Numbered from the stretch's first letter, positions 1 through 4,659 are shown. The stretch is DNA of 5,286 nt from JAKJEP01 sp964580995 (GCA_964580995.1 CAZOMV010000164.1:1-5286), one strand, 5' to 3'. Program-made: numbers and translations. The notes: generated by a model from the letters alone, not told the origin.

Positions 1-56
1 AACTACACCATTAAACCCCACTATCGGTAGCGGTTATTTATTTACAGACCCTTAGT

Positions 57-83
57 GGACGATATAGACGATATGGACGGAAT
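57..83. repeat. 9-nt degenerate tandem repeat, left array
   Basis: Three successive 9-nt units, GGACGATAT, AGACGATAT and GGACGGAAT. They share the pattern GGAC-N2-ATA with the larger array at 836-879, so the two appear to belong to one family of period-9 sequence. Confidence 0.6.
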
Positions 84-115
84 GGAGAAAGTGGAAAAGT
101 GCGAAAGAATATAAG

Positions 116-136
116 AATTTGAAATTTGAGATTTGA
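116..136. repeat. 7-nt tandem repeat (AATTTGA)3
   Basis: Two exact AATTTGA units followed by one GATTTGA unit. The 7-nt period matches the array at 571-595, but the unit differs. Confidence 0.7.
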
Positions 137-156
137 GAGGAAGAAAAAAAAGGAAA

Positions 157-184
157 GATGGATTCTGTCGGCGTGGAAATGACA
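157..184. repeat. Degenerate dRS3-like palindrome, copy 1
   Basis: The ends GATGGATTC and GGAAATGACA match the family seen at 433, 471, 625, 1023 and 1103. The inner arms have diverged and no longer form a good hairpin, so this looks like the oldest copy in the window. Confidence 0.5.
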
Positions 185-229
185 ATTGAAGGCGGGGATG
201 GTTTTAAGCCGGATGAGCAGGGAGGATAG

Positions 230-340
230 ATGATGAAACGGTTTTTGGTGTGGGCGGTGTATGCCGATTCGCTGGTGCATATTTACGGGGAGGAGATCCA
301 TTCGGGAGAAAGGGGTTTTGCGGGAATTCGAGGTACATAA
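230..340 (+). CDS. Possible 36-aa small protein (doubtful)
   Basis: An ATG at 230, with a second ATG at 233, follows a strong ribosome binding site, GGAGG at 221-225. A TAG codon sits directly upstream in frame, so no longer form exists. The frame runs 36 codons to a TAA and starts MMKRFLVWAVYADSLVHIYG; there is no clear signal peptide or known motif. It lies in the least repetitive part of the left region, which is why I mention it. I do not recognise the product. It may be a chance frame or the remnant of a longer gene, and nothing beyond the ribosome binding site supports translation. Confidence 0.2.
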   Translation: MMKRFLVWAVYADSLVHIYGEEIHSGERGFAGIRGT

Positions 341-432
341 GGGCCGAAATTTGTAACGAAAGTGAGATTTCCTCCACGAACATTCGTGCTGCCCAGCCAA
401 GGAGAGTAGAATAGTTGAGCGGGAGAAAAAAA

Positions 433-460
433 GATGGATACCCGTTTTCACGGGAATGAC
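433..460. repeat. dRS3-like palindrome, copy 2
   Basis: GATGGATACCCGT, a 4-nt loop, then ACGGGAATGAC. The stem is CCCGT (441-445) with ACGGG (450-454). Copy 3 begins only 10 bases after it ends, so the two form a close pair. Confidence 0.75.
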
Positions 461-470
461 AGGAGAAATA

Positions 471-498
471 CTGGATTCCTGCTTTCGCAGGAATGACC
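471..498. repeat. dRS3-like palindrome, copy 3
   Basis: A perfect 8-bp stem, ATTCCTGC (475-482) with GCAGGAAT (487-494), around a TTTC loop, followed by the family end GACC. It is also the left end of the long direct repeat 471-562. Confidence 0.8.
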
Positions 499-562
499 AT
501 CGGGCGGTCGGCCGATATGTGGGACATGGTATGAGAGCGGAGAAAGAGAAGATGAATTCCCG
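471..562. repeat. Long direct repeat, copy A
   Basis: This 92-bp segment matches 1023-1114 at roughly nine bases in ten by eye, with two single-base indels. It begins with a dRS3-like palindrome, passes through a CGGGCGGTCGGCCGATATG-like stretch and ends with GGAGAAAGAGAAGATG before the start of another palindrome half. The palindromes and the sequence linking them were therefore copied together. Confidence 0.85.
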
Positions 563-570
563 TACAAGAA

Positions 571-595
571 ATTACGAGTTACGAATTACGAATTA
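571..595. repeat. 7-nt tandem repeat (ATTACGA)3
   Basis: Units ATTACGA, GTTACGA and ATTACGA followed by a partial ATTA. One base separates the first two units. Confidence 0.8.
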
Positions 596-599
596 AAGA

Positions 600-624
600 G
601 AGAAGAGAAGAGAAGAGAAGAGAA
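600..624. repeat. 5-nt microsatellite (GAGAA)5
   Basis: Five exact GAGAA units end directly against dRS3-like copy 4. A perfect pentanucleotide array like this is prone to slippage, and its length may vary between strains or within a population. Confidence 0.85.
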
Positions 625-654
625 GATGGATTCCCGCCTGCGCGGGAATGACAG
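625..654. repeat. dRS3-like palindrome, copy 4
   Basis: The best match to the family consensus: ATTCCCGC (630-637), loop CTGC, GCGGGAAT (642-649), then GACAG. It abuts the GAGAA array on its left. Confidence 0.85.
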
Positions 655-697
655 ACGGGCGATCGGATTGTATATGAGGAATGAATGAGAAGACCGC

Positions 698-717
698 GTG
701 TGCAGCAAGCTGCACAC
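698..717. repeat. GTGTGCAGC hairpin repeat
   Basis: A perfect 9-bp inverted repeat, GTGTGCAGC with GCTGCACAC, separated by only AA. The near-zero loop suits a DNA palindrome or cruciform better than an RNA hairpin. It does not resemble the dRS3-like family and occurs once here. Confidence 0.7.
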
Positions 718-835
718 CCTACCTAAGAATGATCCTCGGGCGAAGGGGTGATAAATATGGGGACGGATATGATGGAATGGTATGCAGAGCATACCCTACC
801 GGCTATTCAGAGCGGAGGGCCGGAAGAAAAGAATG

Positions 836-879
836 GGACTTATAGGGCTTATAGGACATATGGGACCTATAGGACGGGA
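836..879. repeat. 9-nt degenerate tandem repeat, right array
   Basis: Four 9-nt units, GGACTTATA, GGGCTTATA, GGACATATG and GGACCTATA, then a partial GGACGGGA. Because nine is a multiple of three, all frames stay open and give the repetitive GLIGLIGHMGPI and PISPISPI peptides. These should not be read as genes. Confidence 0.8.
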
Positions 880-1022
880 AGGCAGGCACAGCCTGGACGA
901 GTACGCCGCGGTCATGGTGGGCAAGCAGACGGTGCTACCGCACGGGAGACCGCCGCGAGCGTGAATGGAATATGACGCTCCCGATGGTCGCTGCGACAGA
1001 CAATCAGGAGGTGAATAGAATC

Positions 1023-1114
1023 CTGGATTCCTGCTTTTCGCAGGAATGACCACGGGCGGTTGGCCGGTATTTGGGATATGATATGAGAACGGAGAAAGAG
1101 AAGATGGATTCCCG
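1023..1114. repeat. Long direct repeat, copy B, with dRS3-like copy 5
   Basis: The partner of 471-562. Its left end is palindrome copy 5, with an 8-bp stem ATTCCTGC (1027-1034) and GCAGGAAT (1040-1047) around a 5-nt TTTTC loop, one T longer than in copy A. The right end runs into palindrome copy 6. Confidence 0.85.
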
Positions 1115-1155
1115 CCCCCGATCGGGTCGAGGGCAGGCTCTGCGCGGGAATGACA
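1103..1155. repeat. Enlarged dRS3-like palindrome, copy 6
   Basis: The arms ATTCCCGC (1108-1115) and GCGGGAAT (1144-1151) are intact, but the usual 4 to 5-nt loop is replaced by 28 nt containing a second palindrome, CCCGATCGGG (1117-1126). The family ends GATGG and GACA are both present. Confidence 0.8.
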
Positions 1156-1206
1156 TTCGGGTGGGGGAATGGTATATGGGGATGATGAATAGACGGGACG
1201 AAAGAG

Positions 1207-1225
1207 CACGGCCAAGATGGCCGTG
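1207..1225. repeat. CACGGCCA hairpin repeat
   Basis: A perfect 8-bp inverted repeat, CACGGCCA with TGGCCGTG, around an AGA loop. It is a different palindrome type from the dRS3-like copies. Confidence 0.7.
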
Positions 1226-1288
1226 GCACAATTGAAGAACACCTCCGGCGCCTGCGGCAGGAAGGTGGTACCCGGCGGAAGAGTAAGA

Positions 1289-1323
1289 CAGCCTAAAGGC
1301 TGAACTCAGAACGGGAATGACAG
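1289..1323. repeat. CAGCC hairpin plus a dRS3-like half copy
   Basis: A 5-bp hairpin CAGCC-TAAA-GGCTG (1289-1302) is followed nine bases later by ACGGGAATGACAG (1311-1323), which is only the right half of the dRS3-like unit. The left arm is missing, which suggests a recombination or truncation scar where two repeat types meet. Confidence 0.6.
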
Positions 1324-1362
1324 AAACTATAATTTGGCGGGGGGTGTAAGTATTTTGGATAT

Positions 1363-1378
1363 TGTGATCCAGGTCACA
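1363..1378. promoter_or_regulatory. CRP/FNR-family operator
   Basis: TGTGATCCAGGTCACA has two perfect half-sites, TGTGA and TCACA, at the 6-nt spacing used by CRP-type regulators. It differs from the symmetric E. coli CRP consensus core at two spacer bases. It lies about 300 bp upstream of the methyltransferase-type gene, in the same direction as the only operon that follows. Related regulators in this lineage may read the same motif, so the actual protein and its effector are unknown. Confidence 0.6.
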
Positions 1379-1414
1379 TATTATTGGTAATCGGGCGGGT
1401 ATATTTCTTTTTAT

Positions 1415-1442
1415 TTGACGGGATAATTAACGACTGGATAGT
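1415..1442 (+). promoter_or_regulatory. Possible distal promoter for the methyltransferase operon
   Basis: TTGACG (1415-1420), a 16-nt spacer and GATAGT (1437-1442). The -35 matches at 5 of 6 bases and the -10 at 4 of 6. A start near 1449 would put the CRP-type site centre about 78 bases upstream, a workable activating distance. Transcripts from here would read through the inverted-repeat element at 1463-1625. Confidence 0.35.
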
Positions 1443-1462
1443 TTGTTACTTATTGACCAAGG

Positions 1463-1625
1463 TTGCAAAATGGAGGTTAGGCATACTTGGGAAAGAAAAA
1501 AAAGTCATTCTTCTTTTTTTCTTTCCAAACGCTAACGTACTAATATATCCATACTTACAAATTATTTCTCGAAAATCTTTGGGGAGATTTTCGGAAATAA
1601 TATATGCCTAACCTCCATTTTGCAA
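1463..1625. mobile_element. 163-bp MITE-like element with 23-bp terminal inverted repeats
   Basis: Positions 1463-1485 and 1603-1625 are perfect reverse complements over 23 bp, starting TTGCAAAATGGAGG on the left. Inside, 1490-1502 pairs with 1514-1526 (GGAAAG plus an A run, 13 bp). Positions 1561-1578 pair with 1585-1601 as a 17-bp stem with one bulged T at 1569. The interior is AT-rich and has no gene. Size, ends and lack of coding fit a miniature non-autonomous transposable element, but I see no clear target-site duplication. It could instead be a structured leader or a regulatory cruciform. It sits between the CRP-type site and the gene start. Confidence 0.55.
1561..1601. repeat. Internal hairpin of the inverted-repeat element
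   Basis: ATTATTTC and CGAAAATCT pair with AGATTTTCG and GAAATAAT around a TTGGGG loop. The only irregularity is a single bulged T at 1569. The arm is exact enough to suggest recent origin or selection on structure. Confidence 0.7.
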
Positions 1626-1646
1626 AAATTCAGTTATTGGTATAAA
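1620..1646 (+). promoter_or_regulatory. Possible proximal promoter overlapping the element end
   Basis: TTGCAA (1620-1625), 15 nt, then TATAAA (1641-1646). The -35 would lie in the right terminal repeat, so the element may supply part of a promoter. The short spacer and the 4 of 6 match at -35 make this weak. Confidence 0.3.
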
Positions 1647-1673
1647 TAGAATTATATAAAACAGGAGAGATAA

Positions 1674-3317
1674 ATGGTATCCGAAGCGATCAGTGGGCTG
1701 GAGCGGGTGAAGAAGGCGATACGATGTGAGGAGGTGGACCGGGTGCCGTGGGTGCCGTTTGTGGGCAGCCATGCGGCGTATTTGCTGGGGATGGGGGCCC
1801 AGGAGTATTTCGGGTCGGCGGAAAATATAGTGAAAGGGGTGCAGAAGGCGATTGGGCGGTATCGGCCGGATGGGATTCCGGTGGTGTTTGACTTGCAGAT
1901 TGAGGCGGAGGTGCTGGGCTGCCAGTTGGTGTGGGCCCAGGAGAATCCGCCGGCGGTGGTGAGCCATCCGCTGGCCAATGGGACGAAGCTGGAAGATTTG
2001 CAGGTGCCGGGTCCGGAGGTGGGGCGGATTGGGGTCTCGCTGGCGGCGGCGAAGCGGCTGCGGCAGGCGAATCCGGATATTGCCCTGTACGGACTGATTA
2101 CCGGGCCGTTCACGCTGGCGCTGCATTTAATGGGGACGGATATATTCATGAAGATGTTTGACGACGCCTCGTATGTGCACCGGGTGCTGGGGTTTTGCCG
2201 GAAGGTGTGCCTGGCCCTGTCGGATTATTATGTGGAAGCCGGCTGCGATGTGATTGCGGTGGTGGATCCGATGACCAGCCAGATCGGGCCGGATCCGTTC
2301 CGGGAGTTTGTCAGTCCCTGTATCAAGCCGGTTTTTGAGCGGATTCGCCAGCAGGGGGGGCTGAGTTCGTTTTTTGTCTGCGGCCATGCGGAGCAGAATA
2401 TGAAGGAGATGTGCGACTGCCGGCCGGACAATGTTTCCATCGATGAGAATATTCCGCTGGAATATGTGCGGGATGTGTGTCTGGAGCGGCAGATCAGTTT
2501 TGGCGGGAACTTGCAGTTGACCTCGGTGCTGCTGCTGGGGACGCCGGCGGATGCCCAGCGGAACGCGGTGGCCTGCCTGGAAACCGGCGGCGAACGGGGC
2601 TTTATTCTGGCACCGGGCTGCGACTTGCCGTATTCGACGCCGCCTGCGAATCTGGAAGCGATTAACGCGGTGGTGGAAGATCCGTATCAGCGAGATGTGA
2701 TTAAGTCTATGGCAAAGGAGCAGGTCGATGAAGACCGGCTGGACATGCGGGAATACGGCCAGTTTCGCAAAGTGATTGTGGATATTATTACACTGGACAG
2801 TGAGGCGTGTGCCCCGTGCCAGTATATGGTCGATGCAGTGAAGAAGGTGGCGCCGGAATTTGAGGGGATTGTCGAGTGGCGGGAGCACAAGATTAAATAC
2901 CGGGAGTCGCTGGTGTTTATGACCTCGCTGATGGTGCGGAATGTGCCGACGATCTGCATCGACGGGCAGATTACCTTTGTGTCCCGCATCCCGCCGCGGG
3001 ACGAACTGATTGCGGCGATTCAGAAGCGGATCAACGAGAAGTTCCGGATGAAGATTCAGCGGCGGAAGGCGTCCCTGTATATATTGGGCCGCCCGGATGA
3101 TCCAGAGACCGCGGCACTGCAGGAAAATATCGAGCAGGCCAATATGGAGCTGGGTTCGGATGTGAATGTGGAAGTGATTACGGACCCGGAAAAAATCGCC
3201 GGGTTCGGAGTGGCGGCGGTGCAGTTGCCGGCGGTGGTGATGGCCCGGTATCAGTTGAAGGCCACCCGCCGGATTCCGGATGTGGATATTGTGAAGGAAT
3301 GGATCAAGGACCTGTAA
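1674..3317 (+). CDS. MtaA/CmuA-type methyltransferase domain fused to two thioredoxin-like domains
   Basis: A 547-aa protein. Residues about 8-345 form a uroporphyrinogen decarboxylase-fold domain of the MtaA/CmuA methyltransferase group. Seen motifs are RVKKAIRCEEVDRVPWVPF (11-29), TGPFTLALHLMG (143-154), DPMTSQIGPDPFREFV (198-213), FVCGH (234-238) and APGCDLPYSTPPAN (313-326). The RQAGR motif of true heme-pathway UroD is absent. Family members move methyl groups between cobamides and thiols using zinc bound by HxC and a later Cys. C236 and C316 are present, but the first His is F234; H238 could substitute. Residues about 364-455 are a thioredoxin-like domain with CAPC (379-382) and cis-Pro P425. 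Residues about 467-547 look like a second such domain with no Cys and a putative cis-Pro P519. It is probably cytoplasmic, with no signal peptide. The start is fixed by TAA at 1671-1673 and AGGAGAG at 1663-1669. The substrate is unknown. Confidence 0.85.
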   Translation: MVSEAISGLERVKKAIRCEEVDRVPWVPFVGSHAAYLLGMGAQEYFGSAENIVKGVQKAIGRYRPDGIPVVFDLQIEAEVLGCQLVWAQENPPAVVSHPLANGTKLEDLQVPGPEVGRIGVSLAAAKRLRQANPDIALYGLITGPFTLALHLMGTDIFMKMFDDASYVHRVLGFCRKVCLALSDYYVEAGCDVIAVVDPMTSQIGPDPFREFVSPCIKPVFERIRQQGGLSSFFVCGHAEQNMKEMCDCRPDNVSIDENIPLEYVRDVCLERQISFGGNLQLTSVLLLGTPADAQRNAVACLETGGERGFILAPGCDLPYSTPPANLEAINAVVEDPYQRDVIKSMAKEQVDEDRLDMREYGQFRKVIVDIITLDSEACAPCQYMVDAVKKVAPEFEGIVEWREHKIKYRESLVFMTSLMVRNVPTICIDGQITFVSRIPPRDELIAAIQKRINEKFRMKIQRRKASLYILGRPDDPETAALQENIEQANMELGSDVNVEVITDPEKIAGFGVAAVQLPAVVMARYQLKATRRIPDVDIVKEWIKDL

Positions 3318-4231
3318 TGGAACCGATCGAGATTATTCTGATTACGGGATTTCTGGGAGCCGGAAAAACGACGCTGGTGAACCATCTGCTGCGCCAGGGC
3401 CGGTTTACGCAGTGGGAAACGGCGCTGGTGATTAACGAGTTTGGCACGATGGGGATCGACGGGCGGCTGGTGGAGGCCGGTTCCCGGCGCCAGTATGAAA
3501 TCAACAAGGGGAGTTTGTTCTGTATCTGCACGAAAGTGGAATTTATGAATACCCTGGCGGCAATAAAAAGGGACGTGAATCCTGCCTGTGTGCTTGTGGA
3601 AGCCACGGGAATGGCCGAAACCGGTGATCTGGAGGGCATTTTAGAGGAGCCGGTCCTGGCGGGACACTATCGCATAGCCGCCAATCTCTGTGTAGCGGAC
3701 GGGCTGAATGTGTCGAAGGTTTTGCCGGTTATGCAGGCGGTGCGGATGCAGGTGGAATGCGCCGATGGGATGATTATCAATAAGGCGGATTTGCTGACGG
3801 CGGAAGGCCTGGAGCGGGTGAAAGAATTGCTGGCCGGGATCAATCCGCGCGGCCGGCAGATCGTGGTTTCGCACGGCCAGATCCCGGTGGATTTTCTGCT
3901 GGGGCTGAAGCATCAGAAGAGTCAGCGGGGGCAGCGCGAGAACCCTCCGGCGGATGTGGTTTCCTGTTCGTTTGCGACGGATCAGAGGGTGAGCCGGGAG
4001 CGATTTCAGGAAGCGGTGAAACAGTTGGGCCGGAAAATTCTGCGGCTGAAGGGGAATGTGAATTTTGAGGAGGGACGGCGGTTTGTGGAAATCATCTATG
4101 ATCAATATCTGGAAAGGGAGGCGGTGTCAGGTTTTACAGAAGCCACCACGTTTACGGTCATCGGGTGGAAAATCAGCCGGGAAGAACTGGAAAAAATATT
4201 TTTTCTCAGGTGCTTGCCGGCGGAAGGATAA
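3317..4231 (+). CDS. COG0523 (CobW/HypB/UreG-type) P-loop GTPase
   Basis: A 304-aa G3E-class GTPase of the family that delivers metals or cofactors to enzymes or activates cobalamin-linked proteins. It shows Walker A GFLGAGKT (11-18), the family stretch VINEFGTMGIDG (38-49), the Walker B-like VLVEATG (92-98), guanine-specificity NKAD (155-158) and a CobW C-terminal domain at about 214-300 beginning VVSCSFATDQRVSRERFQEA. The usual CxCC metal site after the second motif reads GSLFCICT (65-72), leaving only C69 and C71 as ligands. The start at 3317 overlaps the upstream TAA by one base (TAATG), with AAGGA at 3306-3310. An in-frame ATG at 3299 lacks that spacing. Tight coupling implies the GTPase serves the upstream methyltransferase-type protein, perhaps its zinc or a cobamide partner; that role is inferred. 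Confidence 0.88.
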   Translation: MEPIEIILITGFLGAGKTTLVNHLLRQGRFTQWETALVINEFGTMGIDGRLVEAGSRRQYEINKGSLFCICTKVEFMNTLAAIKRDVNPACVLVEATGMAETGDLEGILEEPVLAGHYRIAANLCVADGLNVSKVLPVMQAVRMQVECADGMIINKADLLTAEGLERVKELLAGINPRGRQIVVSHGQIPVDFLLGLKHQKSQRGQRENPPADVVSCSFATDQRVSRERFQEAVKQLGRKILRLKGNVNFEEGRRFVEIIYDQYLEREAVSGFTEATTFTVIGWKISREELEKIFFLRCLPAEG

Positions 4232-4468
4232 TCGTGTAAGTCATTTCTTGACAAATACATGTATAAATAAAAAAAGGTATGACCAGCAGAGAGAGCCGGG
4301 CAGGCAAGAGGGGATGGATTTTGACTCTAGCGTAAACCAGGGAATTAAATTTTTATAGAAAGATGCCGGTTTCCCCCAAAAAACGAAAAATATATTCATT
4401 TATAAATATTGTAATAGCAATTAGTTGTAAATATTATTATAAATTGATGAAATTTTTTAGAATACATC
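4232..4468. other. Intergenic region, increasingly AT-rich
   Basis: No gene is seen between the GTPase stop and the first rRNA promoter. There is a perfect TTGACA at 4248-4253, but no -10 at a usable distance, and a small palindrome ATACATGTAT at 4255-4264. I find no rho-independent terminator after the GTPase gene, so operon transcription may run towards the rRNA leader. From about 4380 the sequence is very AT-rich, and the part next to P1 looks like an UP element. Confidence 0.6.
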
Positions 4469-4497
4469 TTGACGGTGGCAGAGAAGCTTGTTATAAA
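4443..4497 (+). promoter_or_regulatory. rRNA promoter P1 with UP-like element
   Basis: TTGACG (4469-4474), exactly 17 nt, then TATAAA (4492-4497), five of six matches at both hexamers. The stretch 4443-4463 just upstream includes GAAATTTTTTAG, in the position and style of an UP element that binds the RNA polymerase alpha subunit. The start would be near 4504. This is the strongest promoter in the window. Confidence 0.75.
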
Positions 4498-4503
4498 TCC
4501 TCT

Positions 4504-4539
4504 CTCGATTGAAATAATCAGAATGAAATTTCGGTCGAG
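4504..4539 (+). other. Hairpin at the 5' end of the P1 leader
   Basis: CTCGATTGAAAT (4504-4515) can pair with ATTTCGGTCGAG (4528-4539) as a 12-bp RNA stem containing two G-U pairs. It begins at the predicted P1 start, so it would cap transcripts from P1 only. TCTCTCGA (4501-4508) is also complementary to TCGAGAGA (4572-4579), a possible alternative pairing. Confidence 0.5.
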
Positions 4540-4562
4540 TGAATTTTAATTTATTTTCTTTC

Positions 4563-4591
4563 TTGACGCAGTCGAGAGAAGAGGGTAGATT
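4563..4591 (+). promoter_or_regulatory. rRNA promoter P2
   Basis: TTGACG (4563-4568), 17 nt, then TAGATT (4586-4591). The -35 equals that of P1 and the -10 matches at 4 of 6 bases. The start would be near 4598. Tandem P1/P2 promoters are usual for rRNA operons and allow separate growth-rate control. Confidence 0.6.
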
Positions 4592-4597
4592 CAAATT

Positions 4598-4636
4598 TTA
4601 CCACCTGAGTGGCGACACTTTAGTGGTAATTTTTTT
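4598..4636 (+). terminator. Terminator-like hairpin in the rRNA leader
   Basis: TTACCAC (4598-4604) pairs with GTGGTAA (4623-4629). A 2x2 internal loop leads to a 5-bp upper stem GAGTG/CACTT capped by a GCGA tetraloop (4612-4615). Seven T residues follow at 4630-4636. This has the form of an intrinsic terminator, although the lower stem is AT-containing. It lies just downstream of P2 and before boxA, so it could end read-through from the upstream operon or act as an attenuator. Confidence 0.5.
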
Positions 4637-4637
4637 C

Positions 4638-4656
4638 GGCGGCGATTCTGGCCGCC
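4638..4656 (+). other. GC-rich leader hairpin before boxA
   Basis: GGCGGC (4638-4643) pairs perfectly with GCCGCC (4651-4656) around a 7-nt loop. A hairpin just before boxA occupies the place of boxB in lambda-type and E. coli rRNA antiterminators. Confidence 0.5.
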
Positions 4657-4659
4657 CAA

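Larger units (their letters stand above)
1..1360. other. Repeat-rich gene desert
   Basis: This stretch of about 1.36 kb has no convincing protein gene. Its open frames on both strands run through repeat copies and give low-complexity peptides of the PAKAGIQ, HSRENGYP or PISPISPIGPI type, which are well-known false translations of such repeats. The stretch is a mosaic of dRS3-like palindromes, other short hairpin repeats and degenerate tandem arrays, listed separately, with short unassigned linkers between them. The most unique-looking parts are 190-430 and 880-1015. They might hold decayed gene remains, but I recognise nothing in them. Two short open frames run in from the left edge and stop at 28-30 and 53-55; either could be the end of an upstream gene. 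Confidence 0.75.

Noticed and set aside
1..55. Possible C-terminal ends of an upstream gene (stops at 28-30 and 53-55)
   Set aside because: Two frames are equally open and only 9 or 17 residues are visible, so neither can be called a gene end.
433..498. CRISPR-like repeat pair
   Set aside because: The two units differ in sequence and are separated by 10 bases. There is no regular spacing and no cas gene, so they are dispersed palindromes.
748..975. Plus-strand frames at 748-975 and 782-964, one ending SLDEYAAVMVGKQTVLPHG
   Set aside because: They cross the 9-nt tandem array and overlap each other. The non-repeat tail is too short to assign and could at most be a gene remnant.
38..1242. Minus-strand open frames at 38-451, 204-527, 586-792, 796-1242, 912-1229 and 1004-1231
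   Set aside because: Their peptides are translations of repeats (PAKAGIQ, HSRENGYP, PISPISPIGPI types), with no domain and no convincing ribosome binding sites.
1384..1611. 75-aa plus-strand frame
   Set aside because: It runs through the inverted-repeat element and its A/T runs. It has no ribosome binding site and no recognisable motif, so it looks like an AT-rich chance frame.
1674..2700. Heme-pathway uroporphyrinogen decarboxylase (hemE)
   Set aside because: The RQAGR substrate-binding motif of true HemE is missing, while the Cys-containing FVCGH and APGCDLP motifs fit the methyltransferase branch of the fold.
3299..3316. Upstream ATG at 3299 as the GTPase start
   Set aside because: The ATG at 3317 has AAGGA six bases upstream, overlaps the stop as TAATG, and gives the usual short lead before the Walker A motif.
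1608..4105. Long antisense frames opposite the two genes (for example 2127-2888 and 3641-4105)
   Set aside because: They are shadows caused by strong G/C third-position bias in the real genes, with His/Arg/Pro-rich low-quality peptides.
4248..4267. TTGACA followed by TATAAA as a promoter after the GTPase gene
   Set aside because: The spacer is only 8 bases, too short for sigma70, and no other -10 lies at 15-19 bases.
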